A DNA stretch of 37,575 nucleotides, taken from the NCBI GenBank assembly GCA_947459155.1, contig CANHCM010000003.1:1-37575 (forward strand), written 5' to 3'. Source of the DNA: Bacteroidota bacterium (GTDB taxonomy: Bacteria; Bacteroidota; Bacteroidia; M30B66). Below the pieces are notes generated by a model. That model was given only the letters and a program-made list of their open reading frames with translations, did not search any database and was not told the DNA's origin. Position numbers and translations under genes: made by a program. This document shows positions 18,012 through 26,843 of this stretch, in pieces (the stretch's first letter is position 1; the number at the start of each line of letters is the position of its first letter).

Positions 18012-18610
18012 TCATCCGTTCTGCCAGTTTTGTCATCAGCAACAGCTCCGTGAAAGGTTGCCCCGCTCCCAAGCTCCCGGAGTACGCATTTATCGGTCGG
18101 TCGAATGTGGGAAAAAGCTCACTGATCAATATGCTCACGAGGCAGAAAGGCCTGGCCAAAACATCAGGACGGCCGGGAAAGACACAATTGATCAATCACT
18201 TTCTAATCAACAACGCCTGGTATCTTGTCGACCTTCCAGGTTATGGATATGCCCGCACCAGTAAGGCTTTGCGAAGCGGTTTTGCCCAAATCATCTTCGA
18301 TTACATTGCCGGTCGCAGCAACCTCATGTGTTTGTTTGTTTTGATTGATGTACGGCTCGAGATGCAAGAAATCGATCGCAAGTTTTTTCATTGGCTCGGC
18401 GAAAATGGAGTGCCGTTCCACATCGTATTTACGAAGGCCGACAAACTGGGAACCACCGCCCTGCAGTCGAATTTGGCTGCTTATAAGCGCGAAATGTTAA
18501 AAGAATGGGCCGAAATGCCCCCTCATTTTGTGAGCTCAGCAGAGTCGGGCCTGGGTCGCGATGAATTGTTACAGTTTATCGATCAGACGAACCCTTTGTT
18601 CAAAGGCTAA
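18008..18610 (+). CDS. engB: Ribosome biogenesis GTPase EngB (YihA/YsxC)
   Basis: FIGRSNVGKSSLINMLTRQKGLAKTSGRPGKTQLINHF, VDLPGYGYA, FTKADKL; ATGA overlap with the upstream gene. Confidence 0.94.
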   Translation: MIIRSASFVISNSSVKGCPAPKLPEYAFIGRSNVGKSSLINMLTRQKGLAKTSGRPGKTQLINHFLINNAWYLVDLPGYGYARTSKALRSGFAQIIFDYIAGRSNLMCLFVLIDVRLEMQEIDRKFFHWLGENGVPFHIVFTKADKLGTTALQSNLAAYKREMLKEWAEMPPHFVSSAESGLGRDELLQFIDQTNPLFKG

Positions 18611-18648
18611 GCCCTGCATTTTTGGCCCCTTCGCCAGAAGAGTGATTT

Positions 18649-20337
18649 TTAATAAAACACCGAAATGCTGCCTCGCTTTTCATAGCTTGTACCGTCGCCG
18701 GCCGCACGCAGCAGTAAGAAGTAAGTGCCTGCCGGAACAAGTTCACCGCCCGGACTTTTCCCATCCCAAAACGTTTGAGCCTGGTTGCTTTCAAAAACCA
18801 GATTTCCCCAGCGGTCGAAAATGCGAACTTCAATTTCCTTAAGCCCTCCATTTTTCAACAGAAATACATCATTAACCCCATCGCCATTGGGTGAAAAGGC
18901 ATCGGGAATTTCCAAGCCTTCCAGCACGGTAATCTTGGCCTGTGCCGTGTCGCGGCAACCGGCTTCCGACTCGCCCACAAGGCTTACTATATAACCGCCC
19001 TGACCGTCGTAAGTAGCACTAAATGACGGCCCCAAACCGGTTAATCCACCACCCGACTCCCAGTAGAAGACCGTAGCGCCGCTAAATTCGGCTGTAAACG
19101 ACCAAATTTCGCCGGGGAAAGGATATTCAGGAGCAATAACATTGATATCAACAGAGGGCAATGGGTGCAGCGTTACGGGTAAGCTTCCTCCCAATGAGCT
19201 GCATCCATTGCCGGCAGTAGACACAACCGACACAACACCGGGTGGTTGATCGCCCCAGTTGATTTCCACTTCCGGGCCATCCTGGAAGACCAGGGCGCCG
19301 CCTGTGATGTTCCACAAGTAGTTTACCCCAGTTTGTGGATTGCTAACCGAGTAGGCCACAGAAGCGCTAAGCGAACAAAGACTGTCGGGACCCACTACTA
19401 AAGGGGTTTCAGGACGAAGCGCATAAAGCGAAAGCGCTGCCGGGCCCTGAAGCACATCGCTGAATGCAAGTTCCAGCGAGTCGCCGGGAGGCACAAGGCT
19501 TGAGTTCAGGCGCGACCAGCCATCGCCCGCGTTCAATCCACGAAGGGCCCATCCGGCTTGGCCGTTGAAAAAAGAGGGCGGAAATGTGGTGTTGAACGAG
19601 ACCTCTCCCGACTCCGGATAAATGCGATAATTAAACTGAGGATCGATGGAGCAAATCAGGGGGTCGCTGAGGAAAACCGGCAAGCCCTCCGAAACGGCTG
19701 AAGCTTCCGAATAACGCAATCCAATTACCGAAGCGCTTGGGGTCTCCAACAGAATCGGGCGGTATCTCAAACTATCACCAACCGGAAAGAGAAAAGCGTC
19801 AGATGCCGAAAGGCTTCGAAAAAAGGCGCCATTCAAGCCACTGATTACCCAGCCTTCCGACCGGCTCAGGCTGTTTGGGGTGTTTCCCTGCAAACGCAAG
19901 GCAAAGTTGCCGGTAAACAGCTTCACGCTGTCGAGGAGGAGCTGCTGAACAGATACCTCTCTCAGAATCCGACGTATGCCCGACCCTGAATTTTCCCAAA
20001 TACCCAGCGCGATTGAAGAGTCGCCACTCAGTATATGAATATCGCCGGCAGTTACGAGCCTGGATGAGCCAGCCGCATTCATCACTCCCGATTGAACAAG
20101 ATTTTCGCCGAGAATAAGGTCACCCGTCAATTCGAAAAGGCCCTTGTTAAAAACCGATTTACCTACCCTGATTTCTCCGCTGAGTATAAGTTCGGCCAAG
20201 GGTTCTATTTTCAGGCTGTCGTTGATCAACAATTGGGCATCGCTCTGAACATGAAGCAAGCAGCCTGGTGTTAGAACCAGTTGAGTCATCCCCCGAAAGG
20301 GGAAAACCAGCAACAAAGCCAGAACGAACCGATGCAT
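18649..20337 (-). CDS. Secreted protein with PKD-like region and gliding-motility-associated C-terminal domain (T9SS type B sorting, CHU_C)
   Basis: Signal peptide; C-terminal IPDAFSPNGDGVNDVFLLKNGGLKEIEVRIFDRWGNLVFESN...WDGKSPGGELVPAGTYFLLLRA. Confidence 0.85.
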   Translation of the reverse strand: MHRFVLALLLVFPFRGMTQLVLTPGCLLHVQSDAQLLINDSLKIEPLAELILSGEIRVGKSVFNKGLFELTGDLILGENLVQSGVMNAAGSSRLVTAGDIHILSGDSSIALGIWENSGSGIRRILREVSVQQLLLDSVKLFTGNFALRLQGNTPNSLSRSEGWVISGLNGAFFRSLSASDAFLFPVGDSLRYRPILLETPSASVIGLRYSEASAVSEGLPVFLSDPLICSIDPQFNYRIYPESGEVSFNTTFPPSFFNGQAGWALRGLNAGDGWSRLNSSLVPPGDSLELAFSDVLQGPAALSLYALRPETPLVVGPDSLCSLSASVAYSVSNPQTGVNYLWNITGGALVFQDGPEVEINWGDQPPGVVSVVSTAGNGCSSLGGSLPVTLHPLPSVDINVIAPEYPFPGEIWSFTAEFSGATVFYWESGGGLTGLGPSFSATYDGQGGYIVSLVGESEAGCRDTAQAKITVLEGLEIPDAFSPNGDGVNDVFLLKNGGLKEIEVRIFDRWGNLVFESNQAQTFWDGKSPGGELVPAGTYFLLLRAAGDGTSYEKRGSISVFY

Positions 20338-20676
20338 TTATGGTTGGGCTGGAGGGTCGAGTAAATCGAGTTTTTCGGCGTAATACTGACCAAAGTCGCG
20401 CATGGTTTCGGCCATGATTTTTTCGCCCGTAGCGCGTTCCAGGGTGTCGGCCATCATCAGCAGGCTTTGATGGATGAACTTTTTCATCTCATCGACCGTC
20501 ATTTCTTTCGTCCACAAATCAACCCGCAACGCGTTTTGTTCGGCGGGGTCCCAAACAGAAAGCATAACCGCGTTGGCTGGCCTGTTTTTCACATTGTTGT
20601 CGGTGGCGTCCCAGTGGATTTGCTCGGGCACCTTATGCTGGTCGAGCTTAACTTTAAAGAGAATGTCGGAGGTCAT
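20338..20676 (-). CDS. gldC: Gliding motility protein GldC
   Basis: SDILFKVKLDQHKVPEQIHWDATDNN..., WTKEMTVDEMKKFIHQSLLMMADTLERATGE; directly after gldB. Confidence 0.9.
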   Translation of the reverse strand: MTSDILFKVKLDQHKVPEQIHWDATDNNVKNRPANAVMLSVWDPAEQNALRVDLWTKEMTVDEMKKFIHQSLLMMADTLERATGEKIMAETMRDFGQYYAEKLDLLDPPAQP

Positions 20677-21716
20677 AGTTTTGCAGGCTTGTAGCCCGAT
20701 GATTTAAACAGTTGGTGGGCATCGGTGTTCGCCATTAATTCGGCAAGGCCCATTTTTGGATTTCTATCCATGTAGCTTTTCACGATTTGCCATCCCAGCC
20801 AAACACCGATTTTCGGAGGCGAATCTTTAGGGAATCCCGGCGTGAAAGGTCCATCGTTGATAAAGCTTACCTGATCGTTGAAGTCGGTAGAGTAAAACAG
20901 CTTTTTATCAATAAAGAGCGACCAAATGCGCCCTTCGTTGGCCTTACACCAATCGAGCTGAGCTTTGTCGTAGCCCAAAAAGTGCTCGGGTGGCGTATCC
21001 GGCAAAAGCTGAGTACAGAAGTACTGCACTTTACCATGGTATACCATGTACGAAATCAGGTCTTCCTGTTTTTGGCTAAAGGGATGACTTGCCGTTACAA
21101 AGCCACGAATCGCATCGGCTACGATCATCTCGCGGTGCATGTTTTTTACCTTGTATGATGGCATCGCCAACCACTCATAGAATTGACTCTTCTGGCCGAG
21201 GTACATATCAAGGCCGATGGCCAACACAGAGTCGGTTGCCGCAACAGAGTAATTAAAACCCGAAACCATCGTCACAACCCGGGGAATCAACGAATCAGGA
21301 AACACCCTGTGATAACGGTTAAGCCCCTCGCTGATGGGCTTTTCCATAAACCCGATGTCGGGGTATTGCTTTTGAACCTCTGCGTAAACTGTTTTTATGT
21401 CGGGATCGTTGATGAACCCCAGCACATTTTCCCGAAACAAAGGCTGATCCGGGCTTCCGGTGCGGAGAATTTTTGCGGAGAACAGTGCGGGGAAGTCTCC
21501 GTAGCGCTTAAACAACTTCTGCGTATCGGCCGTAAATGTCTCCTTCCTCAACGCAAACCAGTCGCGATCGAACCGATCGAACCGGATGCGAATGTCGGGT
21601 GTTTCGACTTCTGTAGCCTCCGGAATACGGGTGGCCGTAGAGGAATCGCCGCCTCCTGCACAGGCTGAAAACACTGTTAAAAAAATGAAGAATAGGCCTT
21701 TGGTGAACTCCGTCAT
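20673..21716 (-). CDS. gldB: Gliding motility lipoprotein GldB
   Basis: Lipobox FSACAGG; IRFDRFDRDWFAL; IGLDMYLG; ATGA overlap with gldC. Confidence 0.88.
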   Translation of the reverse strand: MTEFTKGLFFIFLTVFSACAGGGDSSTATRIPEATEVETPDIRIRFDRFDRDWFALRKETFTADTQKLFKRYGDFPALFSAKILRTGSPDQPLFRENVLGFINDPDIKTVYAEVQKQYPDIGFMEKPISEGLNRYHRVFPDSLIPRVVTMVSGFNYSVAATDSVLAIGLDMYLGQKSQFYEWLAMPSYKVKNMHREMIVADAIRGFVTASHPFSQKQEDLISYMVYHGKVQYFCTQLLPDTPPEHFLGYDKAQLDWCKANEGRIWSLFIDKKLFYSTDFNDQVSFINDGPFTPGFPKDSPPKIGVWLGWQIVKSYMDRNPKMGLAELMANTDAHQLFKSSGYKPAKL

Positions 21717-21732
21717 ACTTTGCCCAGATAGC

Positions 21733-21740
21733 TATCTTTG
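21733..21740 (+). promoter_or_regulatory. -7 element TATCTTTG for the PorT-like/nadE unit
   Basis: TAnnTTTG match; CDS start 21799. Confidence 0.4.
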
Positions 21741-21752
21741 TGCAATAACGGC

Positions 21753-21760
21753 CAAAATTA
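21753..21760 (-). promoter_or_regulatory. -7 element TAATTTTG (minus strand) for gldBC
   Basis: Plus-strand CAAAATTA; gldB ATG at 21716. Confidence 0.4.
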
Positions 21761-21798
21761 GTAAACAATACTTCCCATCTGGCATTTCATCAAAACCT

Positions 21799-22563
21799 AT
21801 GAAAAAGCTCCTTCTTTTATCGCTCCTACTTCCGGCATTCGTTTTCGCTCAAGAATCCGGCGGGCGCCGTGTTCGCTTCGGACTTAAAATCGCCCCAATG
21901 GGTTCATGGATGAAGCCTGATTTTGATACTCAAGGCGCTTCTTCTCAATACCAGGCCGAAGGCGGAGGGCTCCGCTTCGGGTTTAGCTGGGGCCCGACTG
22001 TAGAATTTCGCCTTGATGAAAACTTCCTCGTAGGAACAGGTATCGACATCAACTACTTCAACGGTCGGCTCCAAGGGCGCTCATCGCTAAACCCAGCCTC
22101 AGGAAGTGTGTTGCCCCCTATCGTGTATGACTGGGAAAACACCTACAAGGCCCGCTATGTAGAAGTTCCCCTCATGATTAAAGGCCGCACCAAGGAAATC
22201 GGCGCCCTTCGTTACTTTCTCAACTTTGGACTCAGCGCGGGCTTCCGCTATAAGTCAAGCGCCGAATTCACCGATGTAATCGGAAACCAAAGTAGCGTTA
22301 TCTCCTACAACGATGCTTCCAGCTTCATGAATAGCTTTCGTGGAGCACTGCTCGTAGGTGGCGGTGTAGAATATAACCTCAGTGGTAACACTTCGCTGGT
22401 GGCCGGAATCCAATTCAACAATGGCCTTACGAACCAGCTGAAAAACCAGGTAAGATTGGTAGATCCGGAACTGGCCACCAATGGATACACCGACGATTTC
22501 AACACCGTGAAAGAAAGCGCCATCCTCAACTACCTGCAACTGAACGTAGGCATCCTGTTCTAA
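21799..22563 (+). CDS. PorT-family outer membrane beta-barrel protein
   Basis: Signal peptide MKKLLLLSLLLPAFVFAQ; FGLKIAPMGSWMKPDF...; YVEVPLMIKGRTKEIG; C-terminal aromatic (LNVGILF). Confidence 0.78.
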   Translation: MKKLLLLSLLLPAFVFAQESGGRRVRFGLKIAPMGSWMKPDFDTQGASSQYQAEGGGLRFGFSWGPTVEFRLDENFLVGTGIDINYFNGRLQGRSSLNPASGSVLPPIVYDWENTYKARYVEVPLMIKGRTKEIGALRYFLNFGLSAGFRYKSSAEFTDVIGNQSSVISYNDASSFMNSFRGALLVGGGVEYNLSGNTSLVAGIQFNNGLTNQLKNQVRLVDPELATNGYTDDFNTVKESAILNYLQLNVGILF

Positions 22564-22566
22564 CCC

Positions 22567-24222
22567 ATGAAAATTGCCCTCGCCCAGATCAATTGCCTGA
22601 TCGGCGATTTTGAAGGCAATACCGCACAAATCCTTTCTGCCATTCGCCGCGCCGAAAGCGATGGAGCAAACCTCGTGGTCTTCCCCGAACTCGCCGTTTG
22701 TGGTTACCCACCCCTCGATTTTCTCGAATTCAACGATTTTATCACCCGCTGCCAGGAGGCCATCAATACCATTGCCCAAGCCTGTACAAGCGTTGCTGCC
22801 ATCGTTGGGGCCCCATCCGTCAACCCAAACATCGAGGGAAAAAACCTCTTTAACTCCGCATTTTTCCTTCAGAATGGGAAAATTGCCCAGGTAGTCCACA
22901 AAACACTGCTGCCCAATTACGACGTGTTCGACGAGTACCGGTACTTTGAACCCAACACCCAGTTCAAATGCATCTCGTTTATGGGTAAGAAAATCGCCCT
23001 CACCATTTGTGAAGACCTTTGGGACGTCGACGAAGACAAAATGTACGTTCGTTGGCCAATGGACGAACTCATCAAGGAAGCGCCACAGCTGATGATCAAC
23101 ATCGCGGCCTCACCGTTCAACTATCGCCACGCCGAAAGCCGCAAGCGCATCCTTCATCAAACCTGCCTCAAATATGCGCTCCCGGTTTTCTACGTGAACC
23201 ACGCCGGAGCGCAAACAGAACTCATCTTCGACGGAGGCTCGCTCGTGATGAACAAAGAAGGCAACGTAGTGAGCGAAATGGCTTATTTCCGCCCCGACTA
23301 TCTGCTATACGACCTCGACTGGGTAAAAACCGCACGCAGCGTGCCTTTCGGCGCCGAGCTTAACCTCTCGCACCCCGACATTGAAATCGAACGCATCTAT
23401 CAGGCGTTACTGCTTGGCATCCGCGACTATTTCCGCAAGCTGGGCTTCTCCAAAGCTATTCTGGGTCTCAGTGGTGGCATCGACTCGGCAGTGGTTTACG
23501 CCCTCGCCATCGAAGCCCTCGGCCCCGAAAACGTACTCGGCGTAATGATGCCCTCGGCCTACTCTTCCGACCATTCGCTCAGCGACTCCATAGAGCTGGC
23601 CAGAAACCTCAACGGAAAAACCGAGAAAATCCCTATCGAATCGGCATTCTCCGCCTTCGAATCAAGCCTCAGTACGCAGTTTGCCGGCAAAAGCCCCGAC
23701 CTCACCGAAGAAAACCTTCAGGCCCGAATTCGCGGCGTTCTCCTCATGGCCATGAGCAATAAATTCGGCTACATTCTGCTCAACACCTCCAATAAAAGCG
23801 AAGCCGCCGTTGGCTACGGCACCCTCTACGGCGACATGTGCGGAGGGCTTTCCGTCATTGGCGACCTTTACAAAACACAGGTTTACGCGCTCGCCCGTTA
23901 CATCAACCGCGACCGCGAAATCATCCCGAAAAACATCCTCACCAAAGCGCCAAGCGCCGAGCTCCGCCCCGGACAAAAAGACTCCGACTCCTTGCCCGAG
24001 TACGATCAGCTCGACCCCATTCTCTATCAATACATCGAACTTCGAAAAGGCCCACGCGAACTTATCGCCGCCGGTCATTCCGAGGCCCTTGTCAATCGCA
24101 TCCTAAAACTCGTCAACACCAACGAGTACAAGCGTTACCAAACGCCTCCCGTATTGCGGGTTTCTCCAAAAGCCTTTGGCTCCGGTCGCCGCATGCCCAT
24201 CGTTGGGCGCTATTTGAGCTGA
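22567..24222 (+). CDS. nadE: Glutamine-dependent NAD+ synthase
   Basis: N-terminal nitrilase-type domain (FPELAVCGYPPLDFL) plus synthetase GLSGGIDSAVVYALA; KAPSAELRPGQKDSDSLPEYD. Confidence 0.95.
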   Translation: MKIALAQINCLIGDFEGNTAQILSAIRRAESDGANLVVFPELAVCGYPPLDFLEFNDFITRCQEAINTIAQACTSVAAIVGAPSVNPNIEGKNLFNSAFFLQNGKIAQVVHKTLLPNYDVFDEYRYFEPNTQFKCISFMGKKIALTICEDLWDVDEDKMYVRWPMDELIKEAPQLMINIAASPFNYRHAESRKRILHQTCLKYALPVFYVNHAGAQTELIFDGGSLVMNKEGNVVSEMAYFRPDYLLYDLDWVKTARSVPFGAELNLSHPDIEIERIYQALLLGIRDYFRKLGFSKAILGLSGGIDSAVVYALAIEALGPENVLGVMMPSAYSSDHSLSDSIELARNLNGKTEKIPIESAFSAFESSLSTQFAGKSPDLTEENLQARIRGVLLMAMSNKFGYILLNTSNKSEAAVGYGTLYGDMCGGLSVIGDLYKTQVYALARYINRDREIIPKNILTKAPSAELRPGQKDSDSLPEYDQLDPILYQYIELRKGPRELIAAGHSEALVNRILKLVNTNEYKRYQTPPVLRVSPKAFGSGRRMPIVGRYLS

Positions 24223-24250
24223 GTCTTTTTTTGGGGCTTTGCCTACGGCA

Positions 24251-24327
24251 CCGGGCTTTCCATTACAAGTCCTCGTAGCGGACGGCAAAAAAGCCGCCTC
24301 TACTGCGGGCTTTTCATTTCAATCCCT
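24251..24327 (+). repeat. Composite intergenic element, copy B (arm1 - hairpin - arm2)
   Basis: arm1 CCGGGCTTTCCATTACAAGTCCTCG (24251-24275); hairpin GTAGcGGaCGGC-AAAAAA-GCCGCCtCTAC (24275-24303); arm2 GCGGGCTTTTCATTTCAATCCCT (24305-24327). About 19/25 and 18/23 identity to copy A arms by hand alignment. Confidence 0.6.
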
Positions 24328-24340
24328 AAGCCGCGCCCGC

Positions 24341-26809
24341 CTAGAACTTCACGTTCAACTGAATTGCCGTGGTACGCGGCGACTCTATCGACATCGGCCG
24401 TAAGGCATACTCCTTATTCATCAGGTTGTTCACCACGAAAACAAGGCTCACCGTTTCGGAGGCGTTAAACACCAGCCGCGCATCGAGCACCCAAACACCT
24501 TCGTTGTTCTCGCGCCGGTAAGCCTTCAGCCCTGGCTGTGGTTGCCCCAACAGTCCGAGAAAGTCATCCAAATCCTCAAAAATCTTATCCACATTCCGCA
24601 TAAAGCTATTGTACCGGGCACTGAAACCAATGGCCCACTTGCCGCGGCTCAGTTCTATGTCGGTTTTGAACAAATGCTGAAAACGGTATTTCAGAATGTT
24701 ATCGGTCGAATCAGAAGACGAGGTCGCATAAGTAACCGGCTTTCCACTCAGCTGTACCGGGTAGCCAAGCTGCGGCTCAAGGGCGATCGGTAAAGTGTAC
24801 GTGTAGCCACTCAGGAGGGCGATTCCGGTTTTGCCAATTTTTCCCTGGCCAACCAGAGAGGCATCCCATCCACTTACCCGCGTGCGGCCAATATTGAGCG
24901 AGGCAAAGCCCAAACCGAAGAACTGCGCCGGGTCGAGCGGACCAAACAAGCCAAAGTTGAATTCGATGTTGTCTTCAAATTGCTGTAAAAAGTAAACCAC
25001 GTCGAGATACCCCTGGAAATTCCCGATTTTAAACCCTTGTTTAATGCCCGCCTCCGCATTAAACGAGCTCTCTGAGCGAATGCTGTCGTTGGGGTAAATC
25101 TGTATCGGCCCTACCTGCGTACGAATAAACTTCTCGGCAATGGTCGGGAAACGGTAACCCTGACCAAACGAGGCCCTGAAGAACGTAGCCTTGTGCAGCT
25201 TTAGGTTCATTCCCGCCCTGAACACAGGCCGGCCCTCGCGGGTGTAGGTTGCGCTGTCGTTTTGGTTGTACCGCGGACTGCTAATGCTAAAATGTTCATA
25301 CCGCGCTCCGGCCGATAGGGTTAATCGTTCCCAGAAGGTGCGCTCAAGCTGCAGGTAGGCCGCAATATTTCGGTTGTCGGAAAAGGCCTGCTGGTTAAGG
25401 GTGTCAGACAAGTTTCCTTTGTAAAGCTCCGAAACACCTCTGGTGTAGGAATGCAGTGCTCCGGCAGTGAGTATTAAGCCTTTGAGCGGGCCGTTTTCAT
25501 AACGCTTCTGCAGCTGGTACTCACTAAAAAACAGATTGCTTTTGTTGCTTTGATTGTTGTCGTTGTTGTTGTCGAGGTGAAACCAGCGGTTGCGGAGCAC
25601 GTGTCGGTAGCCTTTTTTACCTAAGTATTGTACAAAGGGATCCACATAGGCCGCCGTTTGCAAGGTTAAGGTAAGCGATCCTGGGTAGGCGCGGTACATG
25701 CCCGAGTCGGCATTCAGCCACAACAAGGCGCCAGTCGAGCGAGAAAGCATCGCGTTGGCATTCAGCCCAACACTCAATCCTTCTACCTTTTTAAAGCGAT
25801 ACCTGAGGTTCATATTCAGCCTTCCCCGGTTCTCGAATTCGCCACGCTGCTCTGCCAATGGGTTAAACGTGGTGTCGCTAATATCAATCGGTGCTGGGCC
25901 TTTGAACCCGTTGTCGTTGAAGAAGTTGCCGCCAACCACCAAATCGAGGTTCCCCACTTTTCGGGAGTGAAAAAAGTTAAGCCCGGTATACGTCGGGTTG
26001 TTATCGCCCCAGTAAATCGCCTCCCGATTGCGCGGGTTGTTGTAGACGCCCGAAAAAAGGCTGATTTTCGTTTGAGGTACATCCCGTGGATACGCTGTAC
26101 GGATGTTCAACACTCCGCTTAAAGCGGCCGATCCGTACAACACCGAGGAGGCTCCTTTGATGACTTCAACCTGTTCGATATTTTCTACCGGAATAAAACC
26201 CCAGCTCGGCCTGCCGGCATCGCCCGACAGAATGGGTAAGTCATCCACCAAAATCATTACACGGCTTCCGGCCCCGAATGAATAACCACTGCCGCTTCTA
26301 ATCTGTGGTTCACTGTCAACAATGGTCATTCCGGGTACCTGCTGCAGCGCATCATCAATCGAGGTGGTGTTTTTGTTTTCAATGATGTTGGGTTTTAAAA
26401 CCTCCATACTCACAGTGAGTTGCTCAATGTTTTGCTCATATTTCCCGGCCGTTGTCACGAAGGTCTTCAGCTCTGTCGAGCTCGATCTGAGCACAATGTC
26501 TACCCTTCGCTCTTCTCCGGGATTGATCGAAAGTTCCAGCTCCCGGGTAACAAAGCCAATTTGCTGAAATACCACCGTGCGGCTGCCAGGCATGAGCATA
26601 AGTAGATACTCGCCCTCAACCGAACTCACCACTCCAGCCGTTTCACTGCCCCTTGCAAACACCGCTACCGAAACCAATGGCTCGCCCTTCTCATCGGTAA
26701 TTTTACCCCTAAGCTTTGCCCGCTCTACCTGCGCACTGACAATTACAGTGCTGAAGGCAAAAAAAATGGCGAATAACGACAGGGTTCGGCGATTTGTAAA
26801 CAGTTGCAT
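24341..26809 (-). CDS. TonB-dependent outer membrane receptor with carboxypeptidase-like regulatory domain
   Basis: Signal peptide; AKLRGKITDEKGEPLVSVAVFARGSETAGVVSSVEGEY; plug GSSVLYGSAALSGVLNIRT; C-terminal TTAIQLNVKF. Confidence 0.92.
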   Translation of the reverse strand: MQLFTNRRTLSLFAIFFAFSTVIVSAQVERAKLRGKITDEKGEPLVSVAVFARGSETAGVVSSVEGEYLLMLMPGSRTVVFQQIGFVTRELELSINPGEERRVDIVLRSSSTELKTFVTTAGKYEQNIEQLTVSMEVLKPNIIENKNTTSIDDALQQVPGMTIVDSEPQIRSGSGYSFGAGSRVMILVDDLPILSGDAGRPSWGFIPVENIEQVEVIKGASSVLYGSAALSGVLNIRTAYPRDVPQTKISLFSGVYNNPRNREAIYWGDNNPTYTGLNFFHSRKVGNLDLVVGGNFFNDNGFKGPAPIDISDTTFNPLAEQRGEFENRGRLNMNLRYRFKKVEGLSVGLNANAMLSRSTGALLWLNADSGMYRAYPGSLTLTLQTAAYVDPFVQYLGKKGYRHVLRNRWFHLDNNNDNNQSNKSNLFFSEYQLQKRYENGPLKGLILTAGALHSYTRGVSELYKGNLSDTLNQQAFSDNRNIAAYLQLERTFWERLTLSAGARYEHFSISSPRYNQNDSATYTREGRPVFRAGMNLKLHKATFFRASFGQGYRFPTIAEKFIRTQVGPIQIYPNDSIRSESSFNAEAGIKQGFKIGNFQGYLDVVYFLQQFEDNIEFNFGLFGPLDPAQFFGLGFASLNIGRTRVSGWDASLVGQGKIGKTGIALLSGYTYTLPIALEPQLGYPVQLSGKPVTYATSSSDSTDNILKYRFQHLFKTDIELSRGKWAIGFSARYNSFMRNVDKIFEDLDDFLGLLGQPQPGLKAYRRENNEGVWVLDARLVFNASETVSLVFVVNNLMNKEYALRPMSIESPRTTAIQLNVKF

Positions 26810-26843
26810 AGACAAGCGTGGTCGATTAGTAATTTGCAATGTA

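Noticed and set aside
21183-21668. 161-aa plus-strand ORF over gldB
   Set aside because: Antisense shadow of gldB; no start context or domain.
22255-22899. 214-aa minus-strand ORF
   Set aside because: Antisense shadow of the PorT-like and nadE genes, both of which have strong family motifs.
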